A stretch of DNA of 47,470 nucleotides, taken from assembly GCA_024742755.1 (NCBI GenBank), contig JANSXW010000039.1:1-47470 (forward strand). The letters are read 5' to 3'. Origin of the DNA: a bacterium (GTDB taxonomy: Bacteria; Bacteroidota; Bacteroidia; Chitinophagales; Saprospiraceae). Shown piece after piece: positions 14,424-23,132 of this stretch. A program made the position numbers and the translations under genes. The notes beneath the pieces were generated by a model that was given only the letters and a program-made list of their open reading frames with translations, searched no databases and was not told the DNA's origin. How positions within the stretch are numbered: position 1 is the stretch's first letter; every line of letters begins with the position of its first letter.

Positions 14424-16925
14424 CTATCGCACAACAAGTTCATGAAAGCCAGCGGGGAGGGTACAGGCAAAACCGCCCTGCTCCAAGGCCTCTGTTTTCA
14501 GCTCCTCCCCATCGCAGATTGCCTTTCCAGGTTTGCCCGGTAAGCCAAACAATTCCACCCGGTAGGTGAGATAGCCGGGCTCGTAGGTCCCTGTCTGTAC
14601 CTGACGCAGGGTAATCTGCCCCTTGTCCTGTTGCATGTTGAAACTGCTAAGGCGGAAAGCTTCTTCCTGATAGGCATAACCATCGCCGGCATCTTCGTAG
14701 AGCTCACTTTGGCCGTTTCCGGCAAAGGCTTTGAGGGTGATCTGGTCGAAGTTTTTTTCTCCCGTGTATTGCTGAACCGGGTAGTGGGGGATGACTGCGC
14801 CTGCCTTTGCATAAAGCGGAATGCGTTCCAACCCGCAGGCATTCTTCACCAGTTGCCGTCCCTGATAGCGTGCACCGCTGTAGTAATCGTACCATTCTCC
14901 AGCCGGGAGATAACCTTCGGCCTGCGTAGCGCCTGCTTCCAGCACCGGCACCACCAGCAGGTGTTCTCCAAACAGGAATTCTGCCTCCCGGTTTTTGACC
15001 TCCGGGTTCGCCTGATCGGCAAAGGCCAGGCTGCGCAGCACCGGGCGGCCATCTTGTGTGTACTGCCGGAATGCCGTGTACAGATAGGGCAGGAGCTGGT
15101 ACCTGAGCTCAATGGCGGCTTTGGATATGCTTGTGTAGGGCTCTCCAAAGGTCCAGGGCTCCTGGTCCATGCGGTTGTTGCGTTCTGCTTCGTGTATTGC
15201 ATCGGCATCGGCTTCGGCGGCTCCATCAATGTTGTTGCCCATGGAGTGTACGCGGTACAGGGGGTGGAAGGCGGCCAGCTGCATCCAGCGCGCAAACAGT
15301 TCTCCGTCCGGTTGCTGGCTGAAGCCTCCTACATCCGTACCCACGAAAGAAAAGCCGGATATACTCAACCGCTGGCACTGGATATTGGCCAGGCGGAGAT
15401 GTTCCCAACTGGCGATGTTGTCGCCCGTCCAGACACTCGCGTAGCGCTGCCCGCCGCTGTAGGTCGCCCGGGTGAGGACAAAGGGGCGTTTCTGAGGTTG
15501 CAGTTTCTTCAATCCTTCAAAGGTCGCCCTCGACATTTGCTGACCGTACACATTGTGGGCTTTGCGGTGGTCGCAGGGGTGCCCGTCGTAATCGTGGCGC
15601 ACATTGTCCGGGAAGGTGGCGATGTTGACCTTGAAGACCGCTGGTTCGTTCATGTCATTCCAAAAGCCGCTGACGCCTTGTTCGTTGTACAATTGCTCAT
15701 AAAGCGGCCCCCACCATTCGCGCACTGCCGGCCGGGTGAAGTCCGGGAAAACACAATCCTGCGGCCAGACGGGGCCCCGCATGATTTCGCCGGAGGTACG
15801 GTAGCAGAACATGTCCTTTTGCATCCCCTCCTTGTACACATGATAGTCCGGGTCCACCCGAATACCGGGGTCTATCATCACGATGGTGTGAAAGCCCTGA
15901 TCGCGCAGGTCTTTGATCATTTGAGCTGGTTTGGGGAAGTGCGCCTCGTCCCAGGTGAAGCAGCGGTAGCCGTCCATGTAGTCGATATCCAGGTAAATGG
16001 CATCGCAGGGGATTTGCCGGTCGCGGAATTCCTTTGCGATTTCATAGACCCGTTCTTCCGGGTAATAGCTCCAGCGGCATTGGTGAAAGCCCAGTGCCCA
16101 CATTGGGGGCATCTCCGGGCGGCCGGTCAGCCAGGCATAGCGCTGGGCCACCTCCGTGAGCCCGGGCCCGGCGATGAAAAAGTAGTCCATCTCCCCGCCA
16201 TCTGCCTGAAAGGTAACCTGGTCCTGGGCGGTCTTGCCAAAGTCAAAGTGCGTGCGGTAAGAATTATGCAGGAAAATACCATAACCTTTCCCCTCCTGAA
16301 GCCCGAAGAAAAACGGAATGGTCCGGTAAAGCGGGTCGGTGTCTTTTCCGTAGCCAAAAGAGTCGGTATTCCAGTGTTGCAGCCGTTGTCCGCGCAGGTT
16401 AAGGGCACCACTTTTATCCCCCAGCCCGTAGTAGGCGGTTTGAGCCGGTGCCTTTTGGGTAATGCTCACCTGTTCTATGCCATTAAGGATGCTTTTCCGG
16501 CAGGCGTAGGGGGCGGCATCTTCGCAAAGCAGGGTGTTCCCGGGATTATCATACATGGCGGCCTTAAGCCCGTCCTTAGCAATTTGGCAAATCAGGCTGT
16601 TGGTCCGAATGGTAAGATGTTCCGCATCCTCGCTGACAGCAAGTTCCGGAGCCTCATAAGCCGCATTGGGGTCAAGGGCGTAGGAAAAATCAGGTTCAAA
16701 CTGTCCCTCCGGCGCATAGCGGAACCGCAGGATGTCCTCTGAAAGGGCCTGAATACGCAGCGCCACGCCATTTTTCGCAGCAATAAGCAGGGAATTGCCC
16801 TGCTGTTCCATCCGGTCGAAAGTATCGGGTGAAAGGATATCATAAACATCGGGGTACCGTTCTCCGGTGGTGGTTTCAGAAATGTGGACGGGGTGTGTTG
16901 CCTTTGGGGGCTGCTGCTTGGCCAT
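14424..16925 (-). CDS. GH31 alpha-glucosidase-family enzyme
   Basis: An 833-residue glycoside hydrolase family 31 enzyme. Order of domains: N-terminal mutarotase-like beta-sandwich (about 40-240), TIM barrel (about 260-620), then two C-terminal beta domains including a DUF5110-like one. Active-site text: DIDYMDGYRCFTWD, GFWNDMNEP with nucleophile D424, and GTDVGGF with acid/base D531. No signal peptide is visible (the N-terminus is polar), so a cytoplasmic location is likely, acting on maltose, isomaltose or other short alpha-glucosides. It complements the GH13/GH65 genes near the window start. Substrate preference (alpha-1,4, alpha-1,6 or xyloside) cannot be read from the motifs. Confidence 0.94.
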   Translation of the reverse strand: MAKQQPPKATHPVHISETTTGERYPDVYDILSPDTFDRMEQQGNSLLIAAKNGVALRIQALSEDILRFRYAPEGQFEPDFSYALDPNAAYEAPELAVSEDAEHLTIRTNSLICQIAKDGLKAAMYDNPGNTLLCEDAAPYACRKSILNGIEQVSITQKAPAQTAYYGLGDKSGALNLRGQRLQHWNTDSFGYGKDTDPLYRTIPFFFGLQEGKGYGIFLHNSYRTHFDFGKTAQDQVTFQADGGEMDYFFIAGPGLTEVAQRYAWLTGRPEMPPMWALGFHQCRWSYYPEERVYEIAKEFRDRQIPCDAIYLDIDYMDGYRCFTWDEAHFPKPAQMIKDLRDQGFHTIVMIDPGIRVDPDYHVYKEGMQKDMFCYRTSGEIMRGPVWPQDCVFPDFTRPAVREWWGPLYEQLYNEQGVSGFWNDMNEPAVFKVNIATFPDNVRHDYDGHPCDHRKAHNVYGQQMSRATFEGLKKLQPQKRPFVLTRATYSGGQRYASVWTGDNIASWEHLRLANIQCQRLSISGFSFVGTDVGGFSQQPDGELFARWMQLAAFHPLYRVHSMGNNIDGAAEADADAIHEAERNNRMDQEPWTFGEPYTSISKAAIELRYQLLPYLYTAFRQYTQDGRPVLRSLAFADQANPEVKNREAEFLFGEHLLVVPVLEAGATQAEGYLPAGEWYDYYSGARYQGRQLVKNACGLERIPLYAKAGAVIPHYPVQQYTGEKNFDQITLKAFAGNGQSELYEDAGDGYAYQEEAFRLSSFNMQQDKGQITLRQVQTGTYEPGYLTYRVELFGLPGKPGKAICDGEELKTEALEQGGFACTLPAGFHELVVR

Positions 16926-16981
16926 TTTGTTATTGGTTACCGGTTAAAAAATCACAGTGCCGGGGTGGCTGCTGTGGTTGG

Positions 16982-16989
16982 CAAATATA
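16982..16989 (-). promoter_or_regulatory. Candidate -7 element for GH31
   Basis: The minus strand reads TATATTTG, a perfect TAnnTTTG, 57 bases before the GH31 start. No convincing -33 element was found. The remaining 200 bases up to the next gene at 17196 hold nothing I recognise. Confidence 0.5.
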
Positions 16990-17195
16990 GGGTATGTTTT
17001 GTATTTGGGGGCGGGCCTCGGTGAGCAGATCAGTCAGATCAGCGGCATCAGCGTACCAAATATCGCGCAAGAGCATCACCCTATCCATAAAGCCTGCCAC
17101 CACCAGACCAATAACCATCTATAAAAAAAATAAGCCCCTCCGGGATAAGATTCCGCCCCCAAGGCTCGTTATGGAGGAAATCAAAAAACGAGCAC

Positions 17196-17600
17196 ATGCG
17201 CTATCCCATCCTATTACTTACCTGTTTTGCCTTTTTGCTATCCATGCCTACGGCTCATGCCCAGCTGTTTAAGGGGAAAAAGGACACCACTGAACAGGCA
17301 CCAGAGGCGGAGCCGGTAAGCCTGAAAGAACGCCTCTTCGGCAATAAAACTAAGCAACAGGACCTCAAAGCGGATCACAAGGAGGCCAAAGATGACCACC
17401 GCGCCGCCCGCAAAGACCGGAAAGCAGCGGAAGCCAGAGAACGGGCCGCAAGATTGCGCAAGGAAGCCATCAAAGCTGAACGCCGTGCCACCCGTGCCGA
17501 AAAACGTGCCCTCAAAAAGACCGACAAAGCGGGAAAAGCACAGGAACAGGCAGCCGGGAAGCACGAGTCCTTCTTTGAGCGGATATTCAAAAACGATTAA
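17196..17600 (+). CDS. Small secreted, highly charged alpha-helical protein
   Basis: A 134-residue protein with a clear signal peptide (hydrophobic core LLLTCFAFLLS, predicted cleavage after AHA) followed by a region almost entirely of Lys, Arg, Glu, Asp and Ala from about residue 50 to 120, for example KADHKEAKDDHRAARKDRK. This predicts a long charged helix or coiled coil. The C-terminus ends in the short hydrophobic motif SFFERIFKND, which echoes SLKERLFGNK near residue 43. No family is recognised. It ends with a 4-base overlap with the convergent aminopeptidase gene. A periplasmic structural or binding role is possible, but nothing specific can be claimed. Confidence 0.75.
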   Translation: MRYPILLLTCFAFLLSMPTAHAQLFKGKKDTTEQAPEAEPVSLKERLFGNKTKQQDLKADHKEAKDDHRAARKDRKAAEARERAARLRKEAIKAERRATRAEKRALKKTDKAGKAQEQAAGKHESFFERIFKND

Positions 17601-18982
17601 CCTTTTCGCAAAGCCTCAATTTCTTCGATGGTCTTCGGGATGGGTGGGCCCAGCACCCGATACCCCTCTTCCGTAACCAGCACGTTGTCTTCGATCCGGA
17701 TGCCGCCAAAGCCGAGGTAGGTTTCCACTTTTTCATAGTCGATAAACGCGGTGTGTTTACCCTCTGCTTTCCATTGGGCGATGAGCTCCGGAATAAAGTA
17801 AATGCCAGGCTCTACGGTGAGGACAAAGCCGGGCTGCAGGGGCCGGGCCAACCGCAGGGATTTTAAGCCAAACTGTGGGCTGCGCTGGAGTTCATCGGTA
17901 TAGCCTACGTAGTTTTCGCCCAAATCCTCCATGTCGTGCACATCCAGCCCCATCATATGGCCCAGGCCATGGGGGAAAAACAAGGCGTGCGCGCCAGCTT
18001 CCACGGCAGCATCGGCATCGCCTTTCATAAGTCCCAGCTGAGTCAGCCCGGTCGTAATGATCTTCGCTGCCAGCAAATGAATGTCTTTGTAGGGCACGCC
18101 GGGTTTGATGGCTTGAATGGCTTGTTCCTCCGCATCCAGGACAATCTGGTAAATGGCTTTTTGCCGGTCGGTAAAATTGGGGCTCACCGGAAAGGTACGG
18201 GTGATGTCGCTGGCGTAGTCCGTCCTGGGAGCCGCCGCTCCGAAGTCGCAAAGGACGAGGTCGCCTTCTTTCAGCATATTACCGTGGTAATGATTGTGCA
18301 GCGTTTGTCCGTTAACGGTAAGAATGGCGGGGTAGGCAAGGGCGCCTTCCGTGGCCAGTGCAATGCCTTCCACCAGGCCGGCCAGTTGGGCCTCCTTCAT
18401 GCCGGGTTTAGCGGTTTTGGTCGCCTGAACATGCATTTGACGGGTGATCGCCAGGGCAGATTCGATTTCGGCAATTTCCTCTGCCGACTTGATGGACCGC
18501 TGTGCAACGATGGCTTGGATCAGTGCCTCAGAGGGTTGCAATTCCTCAACGGGGGTGCTCAGCCACCGGCTCAACTGCAGGTCCCGGTCCGCCCGGTAGG
18601 GAGGCAAAAAGTGAATGGTACGCCCGTCTGCCAGGGCTTTTTTCAGAAATCCCTCCAACTGCTCAACAGGCAGTGCCTGATCGGTACCCGACAGGGTTTT
18701 GAGGTCGCCTAGCCCGGGCTGAGGGCCCATCCATACCACGTGCTCTACGGTCATTTCAGGGGCAAACAACAGGGCTGCTCCGGAATCTGCGTCCAACACC
18801 CCGGTTACCCCCGGCTGATTGATCCCAAAGTAGTACAAAAAGCTGCTGTCCTGCCGGAACCGGTAGACGTTGTCGGTGCAGTTCATCGGGCTTTCGTTGT
18901 TGCCGGGGAGTAAAATAAGGCCGCCGGGCATGGAGGCTTGCAAATGCTTTCGGCGTTCCTGATAAATGCTGGCTTTGAACAT
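17597..18982 (-). CDS. pepP: Xaa-Pro aminopeptidase (M24B, aminopeptidase P)
   Basis: A 461-residue metallopeptidase that removes an N-terminal residue preceding proline. It has the N-terminal AMP_N domain (about 1-150, MFKASIYQERRKHLQ) and a pita-bread catalytic domain with the five expected metal ligands: the aspartates in LVLCDFGAAAPRTDYASDIT, the histidine in HGLGHMMGLDVHDM and the glutamates in LTVEPGIYFIP and GGIRIEDNVLVT. The start at 18982 gives the normal family N-terminus; an upstream in-frame ATG at 19042 would add 20 unrelated residues. It is cytoplasmic. It is divergent from kdsC. Confidence 0.93.
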   Translation of the reverse strand: MFKASIYQERRKHLQASMPGGLILLPGNNESPMNCTDNVYRFRQDSSFLYYFGINQPGVTGVLDADSGAALLFAPEMTVEHVVWMGPQPGLGDLKTLSGTDQALPVEQLEGFLKKALADGRTIHFLPPYRADRDLQLSRWLSTPVEELQPSEALIQAIVAQRSIKSAEEIAEIESALAITRQMHVQATKTAKPGMKEAQLAGLVEGIALATEGALAYPAILTVNGQTLHNHYHGNMLKEGDLVLCDFGAAAPRTDYASDITRTFPVSPNFTDRQKAIYQIVLDAEEQAIQAIKPGVPYKDIHLLAAKIITTGLTQLGLMKGDADAAVEAGAHALFFPHGLGHMMGLDVHDMEDLGENYVGYTDELQRSPQFGLKSLRLARPLQPGFVLTVEPGIYFIPELIAQWKAEGKHTAFIDYEKVETYLGFGGIRIEDNVLVTEEGYRVLGPPIPKTIEEIEALRKG

Positions 18983-19077
18983 GTTGACTGTATTTTGAAG
19001 CAGGCCATAACGACAGTACCTGCTTTGATGACTAAATTCCAAGGATGGGAATATATTGAATCCTGTTGATTTATTCG

Positions 19078-19107
19078 TTAGGTTCTTGCCCTATTCCTTT
19101 ACCTTTG
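19078..19107 (+). promoter_or_regulatory. Promoter of kdsC-ubiA
   Basis: TACCTTTG (19100-19107) is a perfect -7 element, with TTAG (19078-19081), one mismatch from TTTG, 18 bases upstream. It lies 24 bases before the kdsC start at 19131 and so supports that start over an in-frame ATG at 19056. Confidence 0.65.
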
Positions 19108-19130
19108 TAAGCGTAAAACGAAAAGCCACA

Positions 19131-19634
19131 ATGAATCAACTGGAACAATTCAAGGACATTGAGACCTTTATTTTTGATGTCGATGGGGTACTGACCAACA
19201 GTCAGGTCCTGGTCACAGAGGAAGGGCAGCTCCTCCGCAGCATGAGCATCCGTGACGGGTACGCGCTCAAAACAGCCGTGCGGCAGGGCTTTAACGTGGC
19301 AGTGATTACCGGGGGGCGCTCAGAAGGGGTCCGCCTGCGGCTGGAAGGCCTGGGGATTAAGGATATCTATACCGGGATAAGTGACAAGCTATCAGCATAC
19401 GAAGACTACATCGATAAATATGGGCTGGACGAGCGTAAAATCCTGTACATGGGAGATGACCTGCCCGACCTGCCGGTGATGCGCCGGGTATGGGTGCCTA
19501 CCTGCCCCTCCGATGCTCAGCCGGAGCTTTTCGAAGTGGCCACCTATATTTCCCCTCTGAAGGGAGGCGCCGGCTGTGCCCGCGATGTGATCGAGAAAGT
19601 CCTCCGTCTTAATCAGGAATGGCCAGAAGATTAG
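19131..19634 (+). CDS. kdsC: 3-deoxy-D-manno-octulosonate 8-phosphate phosphatase (KdsC)
   Basis: A 167-residue capless HAD phosphatase that makes free Kdo for lipopolysaccharide. Motif I is FIFDVDGVLTNS with catalytic D16 and D18, motif II the threonine in VAVITGGRSEGV, and motif IV MGDDLPDLPVM. The length is that of tetrameric KdsC proteins without a cap domain. The chosen ATG is placed 24 bases after a good promoter and gives the usual short N-terminus. The ubiA gene starts on the base directly after its stop codon, so the two are cotranslated or at least cotranscribed. The GC-rich end of the protein, GGAGCARDVIEKVL, is the KdsC C-terminal active-site lid. Confidence 0.92.
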   Translation: MNQLEQFKDIETFIFDVDGVLTNSQVLVTEEGQLLRSMSIRDGYALKTAVRQGFNVAVITGGRSEGVRLRLEGLGIKDIYTGISDKLSAYEDYIDKYGLDERKILYMGDDLPDLPVMRRVWVPTCPSDAQPELFEVATYISPLKGGAGCARDVIEKVLRLNQEWPED

Positions 19635-20576
19635 ATGATGAACATATTTTACGCCTTCCTGCGCCTGATCCGCCTGCCTAACCTGCTTATTGTGGCGTTA
19701 ACCCAGTATCTGTTTTACGGTGCGCTGTTGCAACCTGCATTTGAGCAGTACGGTATCGGGCTAACCCTGCCGCCGCGGACATTCTGGTTATTCGTGCTCG
19801 ACACCATCATGATCACCGCAGCAGGCTACATCATTAACGATGTTATTGATTTCCGTATCGACCTGCAAAACAGGCCTGAAAAAGTAGTGCTTGGGCGGTA
19901 CATCCGTAAGCAAACGGCCTATTGGCTCTATTTTTCCACTATCCTGCTGGGTTTCTTTCTGGCGTTTTACCTGGCGCTGAGCGTACAGAATATGCCGCTC
20001 GTTGCCATTTATCCGGCAGGGGTGGGGCTGTTGTTTTGGTATTCCTACCGGCTCAAGAAATTGCCATTGTGGGGCAATCTGCTGGTTTCGCTGTTTTGTG
20101 CGGGGGTGCCTGGAGTGGTCTGGTTTGCCGAGCGTGAAGGGTTTGCCGAGCTGGCTGCCGTTGATCCGAAGCTGGCCGCTCAGCTGGCCGTGATTATGGT
20201 GTGGTACCTGATTTTTGCGTTTGGGTCCAACCTTTACCGGGAGCTGATCAAGGATATGGAAGATGTGGAAGGAGACCGGCATGCACAGTGCCGCACCGTA
20301 CCCGTCGTCTGGGGCCTGAATACCGCAAAGGGGCTGGCGGCTGCCGTTGGGGTGGGATTAATGGCATTAATTATAGTAATGGTGGTGCATCAGCGCGAAC
20401 TTTTCGGGCTTTTAAGCCATCTATACGTGACTGTAGCGTTGATCGCCCCGCTCGGGCTGAGTCTCTTCTGGTTGTTCCGGGCAAAGGTAGCTGCCGACTA
20501 CCACCGGGTGAGCACGATGGCCAAACTGATTATGCTCAGCGGGCTGGTTTTGCTGCTGTTTTTTGCTGTATACTGA
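19635..20576 (+). CDS. UbiA-family prenyltransferase
   Basis: A 313-residue integral membrane protein with about eight or nine hydrophobic segments. Both aspartate-rich motifs of the UbiA family are present: NDVIDFRID (68-76) and DMEDVEGD near residue 210. These bind magnesium and the prenyl diphosphate. Bacteroidota homologues next to kdsC and maf are usually annotated as geranylgeranylglycerol-phosphate geranylgeranyltransferase-like, but a quinone or heme pathway is possible. The gene begins on the base after the kdsC stop; the first two codons are both ATG, so the start may be 19635 or 19638. The palindrome-rich element begins 5 bases after its stop codon. Confidence 0.9.
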   Translation: MMNIFYAFLRLIRLPNLLIVALTQYLFYGALLQPAFEQYGIGLTLPPRTFWLFVLDTIMITAAGYIINDVIDFRIDLQNRPEKVVLGRYIRKQTAYWLYFSTILLGFFLAFYLALSVQNMPLVAIYPAGVGLLFWYSYRLKKLPLWGNLLVSLFCAGVPGVVWFAEREGFAELAAVDPKLAAQLAVIMVWYLIFAFGSNLYRELIKDMEDVEGDRHAQCRTVPVVWGLNTAKGLAAAVGVGLMALIIVMVVHQRELFGLLSHLYVTVALIAPLGLSLFWLFRAKVAADYHRVSTMAKLIMLSGLVLLLFFAVY

Positions 20577-20581
20577 CGATT

Positions 20582-20764
20582 AAGTGGTCTCCGATAAAGA
20601 TCGGAGCAGCAAACCTACTCAATGCCTGCCTGCGTATCGGTACTTCGGCAGACAGGTCAGCATTTACGCTAGGAAGTGGCTTACGCCTGTCCTGACAAGC
20701 TACGCTTCGTCAGTGGCCGATGTCGCAAATCATAGATCCCGACATTTATCGTCGGTGACCACTT
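20582..20764. repeat. Palindrome-rich miniature element (MITE/REP-like)
   Basis: A 183-base non-coding unit bounded by perfect 8-base inverted ends, AAGTGGTC and GACCACTT; the match extends to 13 bases with one mismatch (AAGTGGTCTCCGA against AAGTGGTCACCGA). Inside are four hairpins: CTCCGAT-AAAG-ATCGGAG (20589-20606), CCTGCCTGC / GCAGACAGG (20625-20656, one mismatch), CTGAC / GTCAG (20692-20713, longer with one mismatch) and CCGAC / GTCGG (20739-20755). It has no coding potential. It interrupts the kdsC-ubiA-maf run. No second copy is seen in this window. A transposase-mobilised miniature element is the likely explanation. Confidence 0.7.
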
Positions 20765-20797
20765 CGTATTGCGTATAACTTAAATTTTAACTAACCT

Positions 20798-21373
20798 ATG
20801 CAAACATTGGAACTCCCGATCATTCTGGTGTCCAAATCACCCCGCCGCCGCCAATTGCTGGAGCAGGCGGGTTTTCAATTTACCATCAAACCGCAGGATG
20901 TGCCCGAGGACTATCCGGATGATATGCCGGTGGAGGACGTCGCGCCCTTTCTGGCTCAGAAAAAGGTCCGGGCCTCTATGCATGCCCTGGAAGGCAAGGG
21001 GGTGCTGTTGGGGGCAGATTCCGTGGTGCTTCTCGATGGCGTGATTTACGAGAAGCCCAAAGACCGTACGGATGCGCAGCGCATCCTCCGGGAGCTATCA
21101 GGCCGGGAGCACACTGTCATTACCGGGGTATGCCTGGCAAATGCGGATCAGGAGCGGACCTTTTCCGGCGTCTCCCGCGTCCATTTCGATAAGCTGTCCG
21201 ATGAAGAAATCGACTTTTACATCGACAAGTATCAGCCCTACGATAAAGCCGGCGCCTACGCCATTCAGGAATGGATCGGGCTGTGCAAGATCAATAAAAT
21301 AGAAGGCACTTACGCCAATATCATGGGGCTTCCGGTAGACTTGGTGTACCAGGAGCTGCAGCATTTTTTGTAG
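20798..21373 (+). CDS. maf: Maf family nucleoside triphosphate pyrophosphatase
   Basis: A 191-residue house-cleaning pyrophosphatase that hydrolyses non-canonical or modified nucleotides (dTTP/UTP type in the majority of Maf proteins). The signature near the N-terminus is VSKSPRRRQLL (residues 11-21), followed by QKKVRA, GADSVVLLDG with the catalytic aspartate, EKPKDRTDAQRIL and the C-terminal YDKAGAYAIQEW. The family name comes from septum inhibition on overexpression. The gene lies after the palindrome-rich element and probably needs its own promoter. Its stop is 4 bases from the stop of the convergent dynamin gene. Confidence 0.95.
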   Translation: MQTLELPIILVSKSPRRRQLLEQAGFQFTIKPQDVPEDYPDDMPVEDVAPFLAQKKVRASMHALEGKGVLLGADSVVLLDGVIYEKPKDRTDAQRILRELSGREHTVITGVCLANADQERTFSGVSRVHFDKLSDEEIDFYIDKYQPYDKAGAYAIQEWIGLCKINKIEGTYANIMGLPVDLVYQELQHFL

Positions 21374-21377
21374 GGCC

Positions 21378-23132
21378 TTATTCCTCTTCCGCCTGTGGTG
21401 GTGCTGAGTCGCTTGCAACAGAGGCCTGAAGGGCTTCCAGCCTTGCCGTAATGGCTGCACTGCGGGCAGTGAGTTTCTCAATCTGTTCGCCTTCCTTTTC
21501 CAGCAGCAGGTCGAATTTGACGAAGTTTTCATCAATGCGGCTGCGCAGGTTGGTAATGTAGGTTTTGAGATTGGTGCTAACCTCTTCCTCCAGCCGGATG
21601 CCGCCTTTTTTGATCTCGTTGCGGAATTCCCGCAGCACCTGCTTGCGCTTGGAGGAAGTGGTAATGCCAGCGAAAATCAGCCCCACAGTGGTGAGAATCC
21701 CGCCTGTGATGTCAAAAACCGCCCCTTGCGTCACTGCTGCCAGGACAATCCCAATCACCGCCAGCCCACTGCTTGCAGCCAGTCCCGCCGAAACGGGGCT
21801 TTTGTCCGGGAACAGGCTCTCATCCGTGAAGTTCTCTGTCCGGCTCACGAAGCGGGCAAACTGTTCCTGCAGCTCCCGCAGCACATTATTGCGCTTCTCG
21901 GCGATGTCGCTGAACAACTCATGGTCATCCCGCAGGATGGTCTCACTGCTCCGGATTTTCAGGTCGATCATCTTGGCCATCTGCTGAATGCTGTCGGCCA
22001 AATCCACCACGCCGTCATTGAGCTTGGCTTTGAGTTCTTTGTTCAGGTCGGCTTCGAGCTCCCGGGCCAGCTTTTCCAGCCACTCCTTCAGCGATGCTTT
22101 TTTGCTGAACATGGAGGCAATAGAGCGGCGGAGCAGCGGAAAGAAGGAAAGCCCCTCGCTCAGTTCCTGCTCCTTGCTTCGGGTGATGCGCTCGTACCCG
22201 GCGATCATGTTTTCCACAAGCACATCTACTTGCTTCAGGCTTTTGGCTTCCTGCTTAACCAGGGTCTCCCGGATGTCGCTTCGGAATTCGGTGTCGGCCT
22301 CATACTGTTTTTGACGGAGGGCAACCCCTGCCGCAATGCGGTCATTGATATTCTCAGCCGTATCGATGTTGTTGTTGAGCTTGAGAATGGGCGCGCGCCC
22401 ACCGGTGATGTGCTGATTGATGTAGGAACGGACCGGCGCGAAGCCACTTGCTTCCTTTTGCCCTTCCTGCTCCTGCTTGGCAGAAACGGTGAAAACCACC
22501 GGGTCTTTGATGCCCTGCTTTTCGGCATATTCCGTCACGCCTTTGCGATTGACCTCGAGGTCTTCAGCGGGCATAAGGTCTTTTTGCTGCAGCACAAAAA
22601 TGATTTTCTTGCGCCAGTCGCTGTGGATATAATCGAAAAACTGCCAGGCGGACTGCCGGTAAGGGTTCTTGGCTTCGAAGACAAAGACGATCAGGTCGGA
22701 AGCCGGGATGAAGCTCTCGGTAATTTCCTGGTGGTGCTCCACGATGGTGTTGGTCCCCGGCGTGTCCACGATGGCAATTTCCTTCAGGATATCAACGGGC
22801 AGGAGGATTTTTTTGAGGTAAGGGTTGATCTGCACCTGTTCGGCTTCCTCCCCGTAGAGAATTTGCTGAATGGTATCGGTCATGGGCTGCGGGGCAACCT
22901 TGGTTACTTCCTTTCCGGTATCGAGCAGGGCGTTGATAAAGCTGCTTTTCCCGGCTTTCACCTCCCCGACAATCACAAACATGAAGGGTTCGTGAATGCG
23001 GCTTCGGAGGTCGCTAACGGTCTGCGTCAGCTCCTCGCTGTCTATACGGATGGCCAGTTCGTGCAGGTCTTTGACAATCTCGTCAACCTGTGCCCGGTAC
23101 GCTTGTAGATGTTTATTGATCAGTGGAGTCAC
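21378..23132 (-). CDS. Dynamin-like GTPase (bacterial dynamin-related protein)
   Basis: A 584-residue GTPase. The P-loop is GEVKAGKSS (56-64, K62), G3 is DTPGTNTI, and G4 appears as LQQKDL, a weak form of the usual TKxD. A helical stalk with coiled-coil text follows, then a pair of hydrophobic segments near residues 447-490 (LAVIGIVLAAVTQG and GILTTVGLIFAGIT), and a C-terminal helix, as in bacterial dynamin-like proteins that remodel or protect the membrane. The start is GTG at 23132, forming GTGA with the TGA stop of the WbqC gene, so translation is probably coupled. No second dynamin gene, often paired in other bacteria, is present here. Confidence 0.88.
   Translation of the reverse strand: MTPLINKHLQAYRAQVDEIVKDLHELAIRIDSEELTQTVSDLRSRIHEPFMFVIVGEVKAGKSSFINALLDTGKEVTKVAPQPMTDTIQQILYGEEAEQVQINPYLKKILLPVDILKEIAIVDTPGTNTIVEHHQEITESFIPASDLIVFVFEAKNPYRQSAWQFFDYIHSDWRKKIIFVLQQKDLMPAEDLEVNRKGVTEYAEKQGIKDPVVFTVSAKQEQEGQKEASGFAPVRSYINQHITGGRAPILKLNNNIDTAENINDRIAAGVALRQKQYEADTEFRSDIRETLVKQEAKSLKQVDVLVENMIAGYERITRSKEQELSEGLSFFPLLRRSIASMFSKKASLKEWLEKLARELEADLNKELKAKLNDGVVDLADSIQQMAKMIDLKIRSSETILRDDHELFSDIAEKRNNVLRELQEQFARFVSRTENFTDESLFPDKSPVSAGLAASSGLAVIGIVLAAVTQGAVFDITGGILTTVGLIFAGITTSSKRKQVLREFRNEIKKGGIRLEEEVSTNLKTYITNLRSRIDENFVKFDLLLEKEGEQIEKLTARSAAITARLEALQASVASDSAPPQAEEE

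Noticed and set aside
14631..16742. 703-codon open frame on the plus strand across the GH31 gene
   Set aside because: Antisense shadow of a GH31 gene that has all its catalytic motifs; the product shows no recognisable family.
16930..17118. 62-codon minus-strand frame upstream of GH31
   Set aside because: It contains the GH31 -7 element, has no family resemblance, and reads as non-coding leader and spacer.
20201..20695. Plus-strand frame running from ubiA into the palindrome-rich element
   Set aside because: It overlaps the UbiA coding region in another frame and continues into a hairpin element; no protein motif.
21726..23108. 460-codon plus-strand frame across the dynamin gene
   Set aside because: Antisense to a GTPase with clear P-loop; composition is typical of a shadow frame.
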